64,000 nucleotides of DNA from Bacteroidales bacterium (GTDB lineage: Bacteria > Bacteroidota > Bacteroidia > Bacteroidales > Muribaculaceae), in contig SFOH01000001.1 of assembly GCA_004552485.1 (NCBI GenBank), positions 83,433 through 147,432 on the forward strand, given 5' to 3'. A program made the position numbers and the translations under genes. Below the pieces are notes generated by a model. It searched no databases. It saw nothing but the letters and a program-made list of their open reading frames with translations, and was not told the origin of the DNA. Positions 34,512 through 43,791 of this stretch are shown piece by piece. Every line of letters starts with the position of its first letter. The first letter of the stretch is position 1.

Positions 34512-36944
34512 ATGAAGAAACTCTTACTCATCACTGCCTGCACCCTGGGAGCGTTCTCGGCTTCCACGGCCCGGGAGACTGTCACAATCGCTGACAAAGA
34601 GTATGAAATCACAACCATAATTGACCGCGACCTGGGTCCGGGCATCCACTACAACCGCCTGCGCCTGGCCAAGTATCCCCTCAATGTCAACCTCCTGCGC
34701 ATCGACCTGACCAACCCCTACAACAGCGTTGAGACAACCCAGGCCAACGAACGCCTCTTCGGCACCGAAAGCCTCGTCAAAGCCGCCCAGCGTCAGACAT
34801 CGCCCGGGCATGTGGCCATCGCCGGCGCCAACGCCAACTTCTGGTGCGTGTCCGGCCAGCCCCCTTTCTCCGACATCCTCATAGGCTACACATACAACGG
34901 CAACCTGCGCAACGGCAAGATTATCGCCGAGACAAACTGCCACTCCGACCAGTGGGACCACGGTCCCTCGCACACCGGTATCGTCGGCATCACACCTGAC
35001 AAGAAAGCCGTCTCCTCCAACAACTACCGCTGGCAGGGCGTGGTCCGCTCAGCCAATGCCGGCGCCACCGAGTTCTTCACCGTCAACAAGACCGTGCGCG
35101 CCAATGAGATGGGCTTCTACAACTCCTATCACGGCGCCACCCGCACCTTCCGTCCCGTCAACCAGGAGGGCAGCCATTTCGTTGCCGCCAACGGCGTGAG
35201 CACCGAGGCCTACCTCATGCTCGACGAGGGCCAGCAGTGGGGCACCGCCAAGGACATGACCTTCGTCGTCAAGGAGATTAAGCCCAACGCCGGCGACGGC
35301 TGTGTCGGCGACTACGACGCCGCCCTTGTCGGCCGTGACGCCTTTGCCGAATACCTCAACAAACTCACCGTCGGCGAAAAAATCACCATCAACACCGCAT
35401 GGACCGACCCCGACGGCAATCCCGTCGAGTTCTCCAACCTCGTGGGCGGCAACGCACAAGTGCTCCTTAACAACGAACTCCTCACCGCCAACGACACCGA
35501 AACCTACAACTCGCAGGTCTACTCCCGCACCGGCTACGGCACTAATGCCGACGGCACCACATTATATATAATAGTCATCGACAAATCGACCGACCCCGTC
35601 TACGGCTCCTCCGCCGGCTGCAACACCCGCGCCATGTGCGCCATCGCACAGCACTACGGATGCACCGACATGACCAACTTCGACGCCGGCGGCTCCGCCC
35701 AGATGTTCGTCATGGACCGCATCGTCAACAAAACCACCGAGTCATCGCCCCGCGCCGTCGCAAACGGCATGTTCGCCTACTCCATCGCCCCGGAAGACAC
35801 GCAGGTCGCACGCCTCGAGTTCTACGACTACTCTCTGTCGGCTCCCGTCTACTCCTCCTTCACCCCGCGCATCATCGCCTATAACAAATACGGCGCCATG
35901 CTCGACGACGACTTCAAGGACTTCACGCTGAGCTGTCCCGCCGAGGCCGGCGCCTGCGAGGGCTCGCGCTTCACAGCCGGTGCCAACGCCTGCGAGAGCA
36001 CCGTCACAGCCACTGCCGGCAACGTCACCGTCACCAAGGCCGTCAGCATCATCCAGGCTCAGCCACAGATTCGCATCAAACCCGAAATCGTGATTGACGG
36101 CGCCCGCAAATATCCCATGGAGGTCACCGCCACCGTCGGCGCCAACAACTACGTCTACAACCCCGCCGACGTCAACTGGACAATGTCGGCCGAAGGCATC
36201 GCCTCGCTCGACCGCAACGGCGTGCTCACCGGCGTCAAGAACGGCACCGTCGACGTCACCGGCTCCATCGGCGAGTTCACCGACGCCACACGCGTCTCTG
36301 TCGAAATCTCCGACGCCGCCAAGAAAAATATCTTCACCGGCGAGCAGGCTCCCGCCGACTGGAAGGTCTCGAACACCAACCTCACCGGCCTGGCCGTGAG
36401 CGCCTTAGGCACTGACGGAGGCATCGCCATCGACTACACCGTCAAGAACGCACGCGCTCCCCGCGCCACTGTGTCTCGCGACATGCGCATCTTCTCGCTG
36501 CCCGACGCCATCGAGATTGACGTGAACCCCGGCACCGCCAACATCAAGCAGGTCGACGTCGTCCTCAAAACCGCCGACAACACCCGCAACACCACGGTCA
36601 AGAAAGACGTCACTCTCACGCCCAACTCCGTCAACACCGTCACTTTCAGCCTCAGCGATTTCGGCGACACCTCCGACCTGATCATGTTCCCCGTCACCTT
36701 CAAGAGCCTTTCGATCGCCATCTCCGACAAGGCCAACACCGCCTGCCACGTTGAGTTTCCCGCCATCCGCGCCGTCTACAACAACTACTCGGCCGGCGTC
36801 GAGGACATCACCGCCGACAACGACTCCGACGCTCCCGCCGTATACTACGACCTGCAGGGCCGTCCCGTCAATGCCGCCAACCTCCAGCCCGGCATCTATC
36901 TGCGCCACGCCGGCGCACGCACCTCTAAAGTAATCGTAAAATAA
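34512..36944 (+). CDS. Secreted phosphodiester glycosidase (NAGPA-type) with type IX-like sorting domain
   Basis: This 810-residue protein has a signal peptide (MKKLLLITACTLGAFSASTA). The NAGPA domain covers about residues 60-420. Typical parts are IAGANANFWCVSGQPPFSD and the C-terminal NFDAGGSAQMFV, followed by SSPRAVANGMF. This family uncovers sugars linked through phosphodiester bonds, such as GlcNAc-1-phosphate. Ig-like domains follow, then the end VYYDLQGRPVNAANLQPGIY...KVIVK. That pattern fits a C-terminal domain for type IX secretion. It heads the plus-strand amidase operon; 32 bases separate it from the next gene. The substrate could be a teichoic-acid-like or glycan phosphodiester; unproven. 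Confidence 0.88.
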   Translation: MKKLLLITACTLGAFSASTARETVTIADKEYEITTIIDRDLGPGIHYNRLRLAKYPLNVNLLRIDLTNPYNSVETTQANERLFGTESLVKAAQRQTSPGHVAIAGANANFWCVSGQPPFSDILIGYTYNGNLRNGKIIAETNCHSDQWDHGPSHTGIVGITPDKKAVSSNNYRWQGVVRSANAGATEFFTVNKTVRANEMGFYNSYHGATRTFRPVNQEGSHFVAANGVSTEAYLMLDEGQQWGTAKDMTFVVKEIKPNAGDGCVGDYDAALVGRDAFAEYLNKLTVGEKITINTAWTDPDGNPVEFSNLVGGNAQVLLNNELLTANDTETYNSQVYSRTGYGTNADGTTLYIIVIDKSTDPVYGSSAGCNTRAMCAIAQHYGCTDMTNFDAGGSAQMFVMDRIVNKTTESSPRAVANGMFAYSIAPEDTQVARLEFYDYSLSAPVYSSFTPRIIAYNKYGAMLDDDFKDFTLSCPAEAGACEGSRFTAGANACESTVTATAGNVTVTKAVSIIQAQPQIRIKPEIVIDGARKYPMEVTATVGANNYVYNPADVNWTMSAEGIASLDRNGVLTGVKNGTVDVTGSIGEFTDATRVSVEISDAAKKNIFTGEQAPADWKVSNTNLTGLAVSALGTDGGIAIDYTVKNARAPRATVSRDMRIFSLPDAIEIDVNPGTANIKQVDVVLKTADNTRNTTVKKDVTLTPNSVNTVTFSLSDFGDTSDLIMFPVTFKSLSIAISDKANTACHVEFPAIRAVYNNYSAGVEDITADNDSDAPAVYYDLQGRPVNAANLQPGIYLRHAGARTSKVIVK

Positions 36945-36976
36945 CACCAATCACAAACATAACCATTCCCCACCCC

Positions 36977-37558
36977 ATGAAAAAGATATTCACGATAATC
37001 GCGTGCCTGTGCGCCCTGAGCGCATCGGCACAGATAGCCGAGGTGTCAGCGCCGCGTCCGGTCACCGACCGCACCGCGCCGGCCCGCGCCCGTGCCGCAC
37101 AAGCCGCTCCGGAGAGCGCCGTGAAAGTGCGCACGAGTGGCTCGCAGCTCTTCATCACCAAGAACGGCGTCGAGCGCGCCTTCACCCCCGTCGAGTGCTA
37201 CGCCGGTTACGTCTGGGCAACTCTCTCGCCCGACGCCACAAAGGTTGCATTCGTGGCCGCCGGCAAAGGCCTGGTCATCTGCGACACCGACGGCAACGTC
37301 ATCGCCCGTCCCGGCAAGAGATACGAAGCTCCGTCGTGGTTCGGCAACAACCATCTGCTTGTGCAGAACGCCACCGACGACGGCCATCAACTCTCCTCAT
37401 CACAGATTCTCCTGATCACCCTCGACGGCAAGCAGCTGCAGTCACTCACCGTCCCCGAGTCCATGACACTCGAGCCCGTAGGCGACATTGACAACAACCG
37501 CATCTACTTCACCACCATCGACGGCATCGAATACGAACAGTCAGTAACCCTCAAATAA
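36977..37558 (+). CDS. Secreted small beta-propeller-like (PD40/TolB-type) protein 1
   Basis: The protein has 193 residues with a signal peptide (MKKIFTIIACLCALSASAQ). WATLSPDATKVAFVAAGKGL followed by CDTDGNVIARPG matches the PD40 repeat pattern of TolB and dipeptidyl peptidase propellers. Only two or three blades are present, so it may oligomerise or be a fragmentary propeller. The end YEQSVTLK resembles the end of the second such protein at 40005. It lies 9 bases upstream of an amidase gene, suggesting that the pair works together. No catalytic residues are recognised. Function unknown. Confidence 0.75.
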   Translation: MKKIFTIIACLCALSASAQIAEVSAPRPVTDRTAPARARAAQAAPESAVKVRTSGSQLFITKNGVERAFTPVECYAGYVWATLSPDATKVAFVAAGKGLVICDTDGNVIARPGKRYEAPSWFGNNHLLVQNATDDGHQLSSSQILLITLDGKQLQSLTVPESMTLEPVGDIDNNRIYFTTIDGIEYEQSVTLK

Positions 37559-37567
37559 GTCAGCGCC

Positions 37568-39994
37568 ATGAACAAGAAAAAGATAATAGTAGTAGCGGCC
37601 GCCGCCGCTCTCACCTTTGGCGCCGGCGCACGCAGCGCCCAGGGCCTGAAGATTTACATCAACCCCGGTCACGGCGGACACGACCCCGACGACCGCAACG
37701 TCGTGATTGCACCCTACGCCCAGGGCGACCCTAACGGTTACTGGGAGAGTAACTCCAACCTCGACAAGGGTCTGCAGCTGCGCGACATGCTGCAGGCCAA
37801 GGGCTACGAAGTGCAGATGTCGCGCGTCACCAACACCACCGACGACGACCTCGCGCTCTCGACAATCGTGCGACTCAGCAACGAGTCGGGCGCCGACCTC
37901 TTCATCTCGATTCACTCCAACGCCACCGGCACATCAAACCGCGTGAACTATCCTCTCATGCTCTTCCGCGGCTATGATGACAAGCCCGTGAAGCCCGAGG
38001 ACAAGGTGTTCGCGACAATCCTCAACGACCATCTTCTGGAGAACCAGACCACGGTATGGACTCACCCCAATCCCAACATCCGCGGTGACTGGAGCTTCTA
38101 TACGAGCTGGGGGACACAGGGCCTGGGCGTGCTCCGCGGCAACAACGTGACAGGTATGCTCTCCGAGGGTTCCTACCACGACTACATCCCCGAGGCCTAC
38201 CGCCTCATGAGCAAAGAGTTCTGCTGGCTTGAGGCTTACCACTTCCGCAAAGCCATCGACCAGTACTTCGGCGTCGACGGCGAGACTACCGGCGTTGTCA
38301 CCGGCCGTCTCAACGACCTGCGCTTCCCCCGCGACGGCTCGTTCCTGAAGTTCGGCGACGACAAGCTTGCGCCCGTCACCGGCGCCACAGTCCGCCTCCT
38401 CGACGAGGCCGGAAACGTCGTTGACTCCTACGTCACCGACCCCGTGAACGTCAGCGGCTTCTACCTCTTCAAGAACGTTGCTCCCGGCACCTACAAAGTC
38501 GATGTCCTCGAGACTGAGAACTACTACGCCATCACCTCCGATGCCCTGACCGTTACGGCCGACAATGTCACCTACGCCAACCTGAAGATGCAGAAGAAGC
38601 GTCTCACGCCTCCGGTTGTCACCGAATACACCCCCGTGTGGAAAGAAGGCGACGAAGGCACTCTCTGCAACGTGCCCATCACCTTAACCTTCAACTGGGA
38701 CATGGACACGCAGGCCACCCAAGCCGCCTTCTCCATCGACCCGCCCATCGAGGGTACATTCTCCTGGGAGAACACCAACACCAAGTTGATCTTCAAGCCC
38801 TCCGTACCCTACCGGACCGGAACGAAATACACCGTCACCCTCTCCACCGCCGCCAAACACCCCGGCGAATTAAACCTGGAGCAGCCCTTCACGTTCTCCT
38901 TCACCACCAACGACCGCGACTTCATGAGCGTCCTCGGCCACTATCCCGGCGACAACTCCGAAGTGCACTATGACGGCGCCATCGTGGAGTTCCGCTTCGA
39001 CAAAAAGCCCAACAACGCAACGCTCCAGAAGCAGCTCTCGCTCACCGACATGGACGGCAACAAGCTCGCATTCTACATCCGCAAAGCCCAGTACTCCACC
39101 TCGAAGGATGCCTACGGCTTCTTCCGTCTCCCCATCGCCACGAAACTCACTCCGGGCAGCAAGTACAAGATGACCCTCTCCGGCGAATACTCCGACAAGG
39201 ACGGCATCACCATCGGCAAGGACATCGACGTGGTCTTCACCGCCGTCGATGCCAAGACCGAGAAAGAGGGCACAAAGGTTGTGGACACCATGAGCGACGC
39301 CAATTTCGCCTATGACGCCGAAGGCAGCACCGCTGTCGTCTCCGCCGCCGCCAAGGCTTCCACTACCCAGAAGCTCTTCACCAAATCGCAGCAGCTCACC
39401 TACCAGTTCGATGCCGACGCCACCGACCCCTGCGAGGCCCGCTACGGCCGCACCATGGTCGACAACGACCAGATCATCAACGCCAAAGACACTCTCGGCG
39501 TTCACATCTACGGCGACCTCACCGGCAACGAGGTTTACCTGGAGCTGACCTCCGATGTCTCCACCCGCTACGTCCGCGTGGCCACGCTCGACTTCCTGGG
39601 TTGGCAGTATTGCGAAGTGCCCGCCTCCGAGGTCGAGGCTCCCTCGCGCCTCTCCGGCATCAAGATTGTCGAAGTTCCCTCGCAGATGTCCAAGAAAGGC
39701 ACCGTCTACGTTGACCAGATCTCCCTCGCCAAGGCCAATGAAGCCGGCCTGGAAGACATTGTCGCCGACGAGAACGCCGCCATCTCCGTGCACCCCAATC
39801 CCGCAAGCAACTATCTGATTGCCAACGCCGGATGCAACATTCTCTCCGTCGAGCTCTTCAGCACCGCCGGCGCCAAGGTTGCCGAGGCTTCCGGAAACGT
39901 GCTGAATGTCTCGGCCGTTCCCGCCGGCAACTATCTCCTGCGCGTCAACACCATGGGCGCTCAGTCAGTCCACCACGTTATTGTGAAACACTAA
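37568..39994 (+). CDS. Secreted multidomain N-acetylmuramoyl-L-alanine amidase 1
   Basis: The protein has 808 residues. After the signal peptide comes the Amidase_3 domain (about residues 25-240): YINPGHGGHDPDD (His), YWESNSNLDKG (Glu), LFISIHSNATG (His) and GMLSEGSYHDY (catalytic Glu). Next are a SpaA/prealbumin-like fold, two Ig-like (Big_5) regions beginning TPPVVTEYTPVWKEGDEG, and a C-terminal sorting-like domain, SVHPNPASNYLIANAGCN, ending VHHVIVKH, which fits type IX secretion. All zinc and catalytic positions look intact. It is likely on the cell surface or secreted, where it would act on peptidoglycan from outside or from other cells. Confidence 0.92.
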   Translation: MNKKKIIVVAAAAALTFGAGARSAQGLKIYINPGHGGHDPDDRNVVIAPYAQGDPNGYWESNSNLDKGLQLRDMLQAKGYEVQMSRVTNTTDDDLALSTIVRLSNESGADLFISIHSNATGTSNRVNYPLMLFRGYDDKPVKPEDKVFATILNDHLLENQTTVWTHPNPNIRGDWSFYTSWGTQGLGVLRGNNVTGMLSEGSYHDYIPEAYRLMSKEFCWLEAYHFRKAIDQYFGVDGETTGVVTGRLNDLRFPRDGSFLKFGDDKLAPVTGATVRLLDEAGNVVDSYVTDPVNVSGFYLFKNVAPGTYKVDVLETENYYAITSDALTVTADNVTYANLKMQKKRLTPPVVTEYTPVWKEGDEGTLCNVPITLTFNWDMDTQATQAAFSIDPPIEGTFSWENTNTKLIFKPSVPYRTGTKYTVTLSTAAKHPGELNLEQPFTFSFTTNDRDFMSVLGHYPGDNSEVHYDGAIVEFRFDKKPNNATLQKQLSLTDMDGNKLAFYIRKAQYSTSKDAYGFFRLPIATKLTPGSKYKMTLSGEYSDKDGITIGKDIDVVFTAVDAKTEKEGTKVVDTMSDANFAYDAEGSTAVVSAAAKASTTQKLFTKSQQLTYQFDADATDPCEARYGRTMVDNDQIINAKDTLGVHIYGDLTGNEVYLELTSDVSTRYVRVATLDFLGWQYCEVPASEVEAPSRLSGIKIVEVPSQMSKKGTVYVDQISLAKANEAGLEDIVADENAAISVHPNPASNYLIANAGCNILSVELFSTAGAKVAEASGNVLNVSAVPAGNYLLRVNTMGAQSVHHVIVKH

Positions 39995-40004
39995 CAGACC
40001 AATC

Positions 40005-40469
40005 ATGATAAAGAAAATATTAGTCTCAGCTGCCGCCATCATGCTGACGGCAGCGTCGGCATCGGCGCTCACGGCCTCCAAAGCCGTGGCCGCCGAGGGG
40101 CCGCTGCCCCGTCCCGTTTATGCCATGGCCGATTGCCCGGCTGTGTCTCCAGACGGCCGCCACATACTCTATTCCGACCCCGTCAAGGGCGTGGTCGTGG
40201 CCAATGCCGACGGCACGAGCGCTCGCGTCATCGCTCGCAGCGGCGACTATCCCGTCTGGGCCTCCAACTCCGTGGTGGTGTTCGTACTCAGCCATAACGA
40301 CGGCTATCAGACCACCGATGCATCTATCGTCGCTCACGACATCGTGGACGGATTCACCATCACCGCCACAGAGCCCGCAATCACCGTCGACGCCATCCAC
40401 AGCGCCGCCGACGGAAAGGTGCTCTTCTCGGATGTCAACGGCAACGCCTATTCAGTAACCGTCAGATAA
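40005..40469 (+). CDS. Secreted small beta-propeller-like (PD40/TolB-type) protein 2
   Basis: The protein has 154 residues and a signal peptide (MIKKILVSAAAIMLTAASASA). PAVSPDGRHILYSDPVKGVV followed by VANADGTSARVIARSGDYPV is a clean PD40 repeat, and the end YSVTVR resembles YEQSVTLK of the protein at 36977. It is followed 10 bases later by the second amidase gene and preceded 10 bases earlier by the first amidase gene. The repeated arrangement of small protein plus amidase suggests a functional pair. Function unknown. Confidence 0.75.
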   Translation: MIKKILVSAAAIMLTAASASALTASKAVAAEGPLPRPVYAMADCPAVSPDGRHILYSDPVKGVVVANADGTSARVIARSGDYPVWASNSVVVFVLSHNDGYQTTDASIVAHDIVDGFTITATEPAITVDAIHSAADGKVLFSDVNGNAYSVTVR

Positions 40470-40479
40470 TCGCCACGCC

Positions 40480-42885
40480 ATGAAGAAACTCATCCTTACT
40501 CTGCTTGCGGCTCTTGCCGTCGGCGCCACCGCCCAGGCCGTGGTAATGAAAGATCTGAAAATCTACATCAACCCCGGTCACGGCGGATACACCGGCGACG
40601 ACCGTCCCATTCAGCTCTATCCCTTCGAACACAACGACACCTTGGGATACTGGGAGTCAAAGTCGAACCTTTACAAAGGTTTGCACATGTACCACATCCT
40701 CGACTCTCTCGGCACCAAGGCCTATCTCTCGCGCATCAAGAACACCCAGGCCGACGACCGCTCGCTCAGCGGCATCTCCGCCGAAGCCAACAAACTCGGC
40801 GTCGACCTCTTCTTCTCGATTCACTCCAACGCCGGTGAGGACGTGAACTATCCTCTCATGCTCTACCGCGAGCAGACCGAGGGCACGCCCCGCTATCCCG
40901 AGAACGTCACGCTCTCGAAACTTCTGTGGAAGAATCTTCACAGCAACCAGCTGCCTGTGTGGACACGCAACACGGAGTATGTCTGCGGCGACCTCACCTT
41001 CTATAAGAATATGTGGTCGGGCGGCCTCGGCGTCCTCCGCCAGCTCTATGTCGTGGGCCTGCTCAGCGAGGGCGGCATGCACGAGCACCGTCCCGAAGCC
41101 CACCGCCTCATGAACGACGACTATCTCTGGCTCGAGGCATGGCACTTCGTGCGCACGATCATGGAATTCTACAACACCGAAGACCGCTTTGTCACCGGCA
41201 ACGTGGCCGGCATCGTCTATGACGACCACAACACCCGCGAGTTCGTGATGCCCTGGCGCAACCACGCCTACGGCCGCGATGTGCTGGCACCCCTCAACGG
41301 CTCGTACGTTGAGCTGCGCGATGCTCAGGGTAATGTGGTGCAGCGACGCACAACCGACAACATGTACAACGGCGTCTTCGTCTTCCGCAACGTGAAGCCC
41401 GGCTCATACCGTCTCGTGGCCTCCCACGACGGTTATTACACTGAGGAAAAGGACGTTACCGTCACCGCCAACGAGGTGACATACCAGGATATGCCCCTCA
41501 ACCTCCAGCGTCCCGGCAATCTTGTCCTCACCGACTTCTCCCCCGTCATGAAGGACGGCAAGGCCGTCTCATGCTCCTCGCCCTTAGTCTTCACCTTCAA
41601 CTACGACATCGACACCGAGGCCTTTGAGAAAGCCGTGACCATCGAGCCTGCTGTGGAGGGCCGCTGGGTTTACTCAAACTCCTACCACACTGCCACTTAC
41701 ATCCCGACGATCTCACTGAGCCGCACCACCGACTACACCGTCACCCTCGACAAGAGCGCCCGCTCGGCCGACACTCACAACGCCGGTAACACGCTGGCTC
41801 AGACCGAGGTGCGCAAATTCACGACGCTCGGCCGCGACGTCATCACCATCACCGGCCAGTATCCCGCCGAGGGCGGACGCGTCCACTATGCCAAGCCCAC
41901 CATCGAGTTCCGCTTCGACAACCGCATCAACACTACTTCGATGTCGAGCAACTTCAAGGTCACCGACGCCAACGGCAACGCCATTGCACTGAATCCCCGC
42001 CAGTGCAAGTACAACCAGCTCAGCAACGGCATGGGCAGCGCCGCCATGGTTCTCTCGAAAGACCTCATCCCCGGTCAGGTCTACACCGTAACCCTCGACG
42101 CAGGCCTGCGTGACAACGACAACATTCCCCTGGGCACCACCCACTCCTTCACCTTCACCGCCGAGGACGCTACGGCTGCCGCCACCGCCAATGACGTTGT
42201 CTTTGACGACGGTGAGACAGGCTGCAACTTCACGGGCAACCTCGAGGCCAGCAGCGGCGTGGCGGGCCAGCCCGGCGCCGCCCAGACAACGACGCGTCTC
42301 AACGGTCTCAAGGCCACGAGCTTCACCTACGCCTTCACCAACAGCTATGACGGCATGGCTCAGTGGAACTACAACGGCGAAGTCGTTCACTTCAACACCG
42401 GCGACGTGCTCTCAGCCTACGTCAACGGCGACAACAACGGCCACGAACTCTACGCCGTACTCACTTCCGGAACATCGCGCAAGTACATCAAACTCTGCGA
42501 CATGAACTTCCGCGGCTGGCAGCGCGTCAGCGTGGCCCTGTCCGAGCTCGAGGCCGACTGGTGCCCCTTCAACTTCGAGGGATTCCGCCTCATGCAGACC
42601 GAGAGCCCCGTCACCCAGCGCGGCTCATTCGTGATCGACGACATCAGCCGCTGTCCCGTTGACGATGCCGGCGTCCGCGACATCCTCGCCGACGAAGGCG
42701 TCACCGTCACCGCCGCAGCCGGCACCATCACCGTCGACGGCATCCACGACAACGCCCCCTGGTGCATCTACGCCACCGACGGCCGCAAGGTCGACACCCG
42801 CTTCGGCTCTGCCACTGTGAACGTCGCACCCGGCATCTACATGGTCGCCGTTCACGGCCACACCGTGAAAGTATCCGTTTTCTAA
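40480..42885 (+). CDS. Secreted multidomain N-acetylmuramoyl-L-alanine amidase 2
   Basis: This 801-residue protein is parallel in layout to the enzyme at 37568. The Amidase_3 domain (about residues 20-240) has YINPGHGGYTGDD (His), YWESKSNLYKG (Glu), LFFSIHSNAGEDV (His) and GLLSEGGMHEH (catalytic Glu). A prealbumin-like region, Ig-like domains beginning NLVLTDFSPVMKDGKAVSC, and a C-terminal sorting-like end (YATDGRKVDT, then VAVHGHTVKVSVF) follow. It is a tandem duplicate of the first amidase with strong divergence in the middle. It probably acts on murein outside the cell. The next gene, 18 bases on, is a sugar kinase. Confidence 0.92.
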   Translation: MKKLILTLLAALAVGATAQAVVMKDLKIYINPGHGGYTGDDRPIQLYPFEHNDTLGYWESKSNLYKGLHMYHILDSLGTKAYLSRIKNTQADDRSLSGISAEANKLGVDLFFSIHSNAGEDVNYPLMLYREQTEGTPRYPENVTLSKLLWKNLHSNQLPVWTRNTEYVCGDLTFYKNMWSGGLGVLRQLYVVGLLSEGGMHEHRPEAHRLMNDDYLWLEAWHFVRTIMEFYNTEDRFVTGNVAGIVYDDHNTREFVMPWRNHAYGRDVLAPLNGSYVELRDAQGNVVQRRTTDNMYNGVFVFRNVKPGSYRLVASHDGYYTEEKDVTVTANEVTYQDMPLNLQRPGNLVLTDFSPVMKDGKAVSCSSPLVFTFNYDIDTEAFEKAVTIEPAVEGRWVYSNSYHTATYIPTISLSRTTDYTVTLDKSARSADTHNAGNTLAQTEVRKFTTLGRDVITITGQYPAEGGRVHYAKPTIEFRFDNRINTTSMSSNFKVTDANGNAIALNPRQCKYNQLSNGMGSAAMVLSKDLIPGQVYTVTLDAGLRDNDNIPLGTTHSFTFTAEDATAAATANDVVFDDGETGCNFTGNLEASSGVAGQPGAAQTTTRLNGLKATSFTYAFTNSYDGMAQWNYNGEVVHFNTGDVLSAYVNGDNNGHELYAVLTSGTSRKYIKLCDMNFRGWQRVSVALSELEADWCPFNFEGFRLMQTESPVTQRGSFVIDDISRCPVDDAGVRDILADEGVTVTAAAGTITVDGIHDNAPWCIYATDGRKVDTRFGSATVNVAPGIYMVAVHGHTVKVSVF

Positions 42886-42903
42886 CCCCCCTTCAGCACG
42901 TTC

Positions 42904-43740
42904 ATGAACATCATTGCAGAAAGCTCAAGTACGCGCACGGAATGGGCGCTGGTAGAGGGTGACACCATTGTGGAGCACGCCTTCACAACGGGTGTCAACC
43001 CCTACTTCCAGACGCGCCGCGAGATTTCCCACTCCATACGCCTGGAGCTTCCCGAGGTCTTCTTCCGACGCCGCTGGCGGCACGTCTTTTTCTACTGCGC
43101 CGGATGCTCCACCGCCGAGAAGACGAAGATCATGGAGTCGTCGCTAATCGCCCAGTTCAAGGTGCCCTGCACGGTCAAGTCCGACCTGCTGGGCGCCGCA
43201 CGCGGTCTCCTCGTGCGCGAGCCCGGCCTGGCTTGCATCCTCGGCACCGGCTCCAACTCCTGCCTCTACGACGGCAACGAGATTGTGCGCAACATCAGCC
43301 CCTGCGGATTCATCCTCGGCGACGAAGGCTCGAACGCCCACATGGGCAAACAGCTCATCTCGGACATCCTCAAGGAACTCGCCCCGAAGGACATCGTCTC
43401 CGACTTCTTCAACACCTACCAGACGTCCACGAACAACCTCCTCGACGAGGTCTACTCTTCGATGCTGCCCTCGCGCGAGATTGCCAAGTACGCCACCTTC
43501 ATCCACGACCACCTCGGCCACGAGTACATCGACGAGCTCGTCTACAACTCGCTCATGCTCTTCTTCCGCCGCAACATCGTCTCCTACGACTACGCCAACC
43601 AGCCCATATCCTTCGTGGGCTCGACGTCAGTGATGTTCGAGGACATGCTGCGACGCGTCGCCGCCGACTTCGGCGCCACGGTGGCCAAGTGCACGCGCTA
43701 TTCCATGCCCGGCCTGGTCAAATATCATGCCGAAGACTGA
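42904..43740 (+). CDS. Second BadF/BadG-type sugar kinase paralogue, altered phosphate motif
   Basis: The protein has 278 residues and resembles the kinase at 19215 (CILGTGSNSCLYDG, FILGDEGSNAHMG). The first phosphate motif reads IAESSSTRTEW instead of IADCGSTKIDW: the acidic residue is Glu and not Asp, and the Gly that follows is Ser. In the later glycine-rich loop GSGAVLG becomes GSNAHMG. These changes may lower or alter ATP use, or mark a regulator or different sugar specificity. It lies 18 bases after the second amidase and may be the cytoplasmic end of that route. Activity is uncertain. Confidence 0.8.
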   Translation: MNIIAESSSTRTEWALVEGDTIVEHAFTTGVNPYFQTRREISHSIRLELPEVFFRRRWRHVFFYCAGCSTAEKTKIMESSLIAQFKVPCTVKSDLLGAARGLLVREPGLACILGTGSNSCLYDGNEIVRNISPCGFILGDEGSNAHMGKQLISDILKELAPKDIVSDFFNTYQTSTNNLLDEVYSSMLPSREIAKYATFIHDHLGHEYIDELVYNSLMLFFRRNIVSYDYANQPISFVGSTSVMFEDMLRRVAADFGATVAKCTRYSMPGLVKYHAED

Positions 43741-43791
43741 CACCGCTCCCGAGAACATCACATTGATTATCCCATCTGTCTGAACACTCTT

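Noticed and set aside
37568..42885. Phage lysis amidases or prophage remnant
   Set aside because: The proteins are large, have signal peptides, Ig-like domains and sorting-like ends; no holin, terminase, portal or integrase is present.
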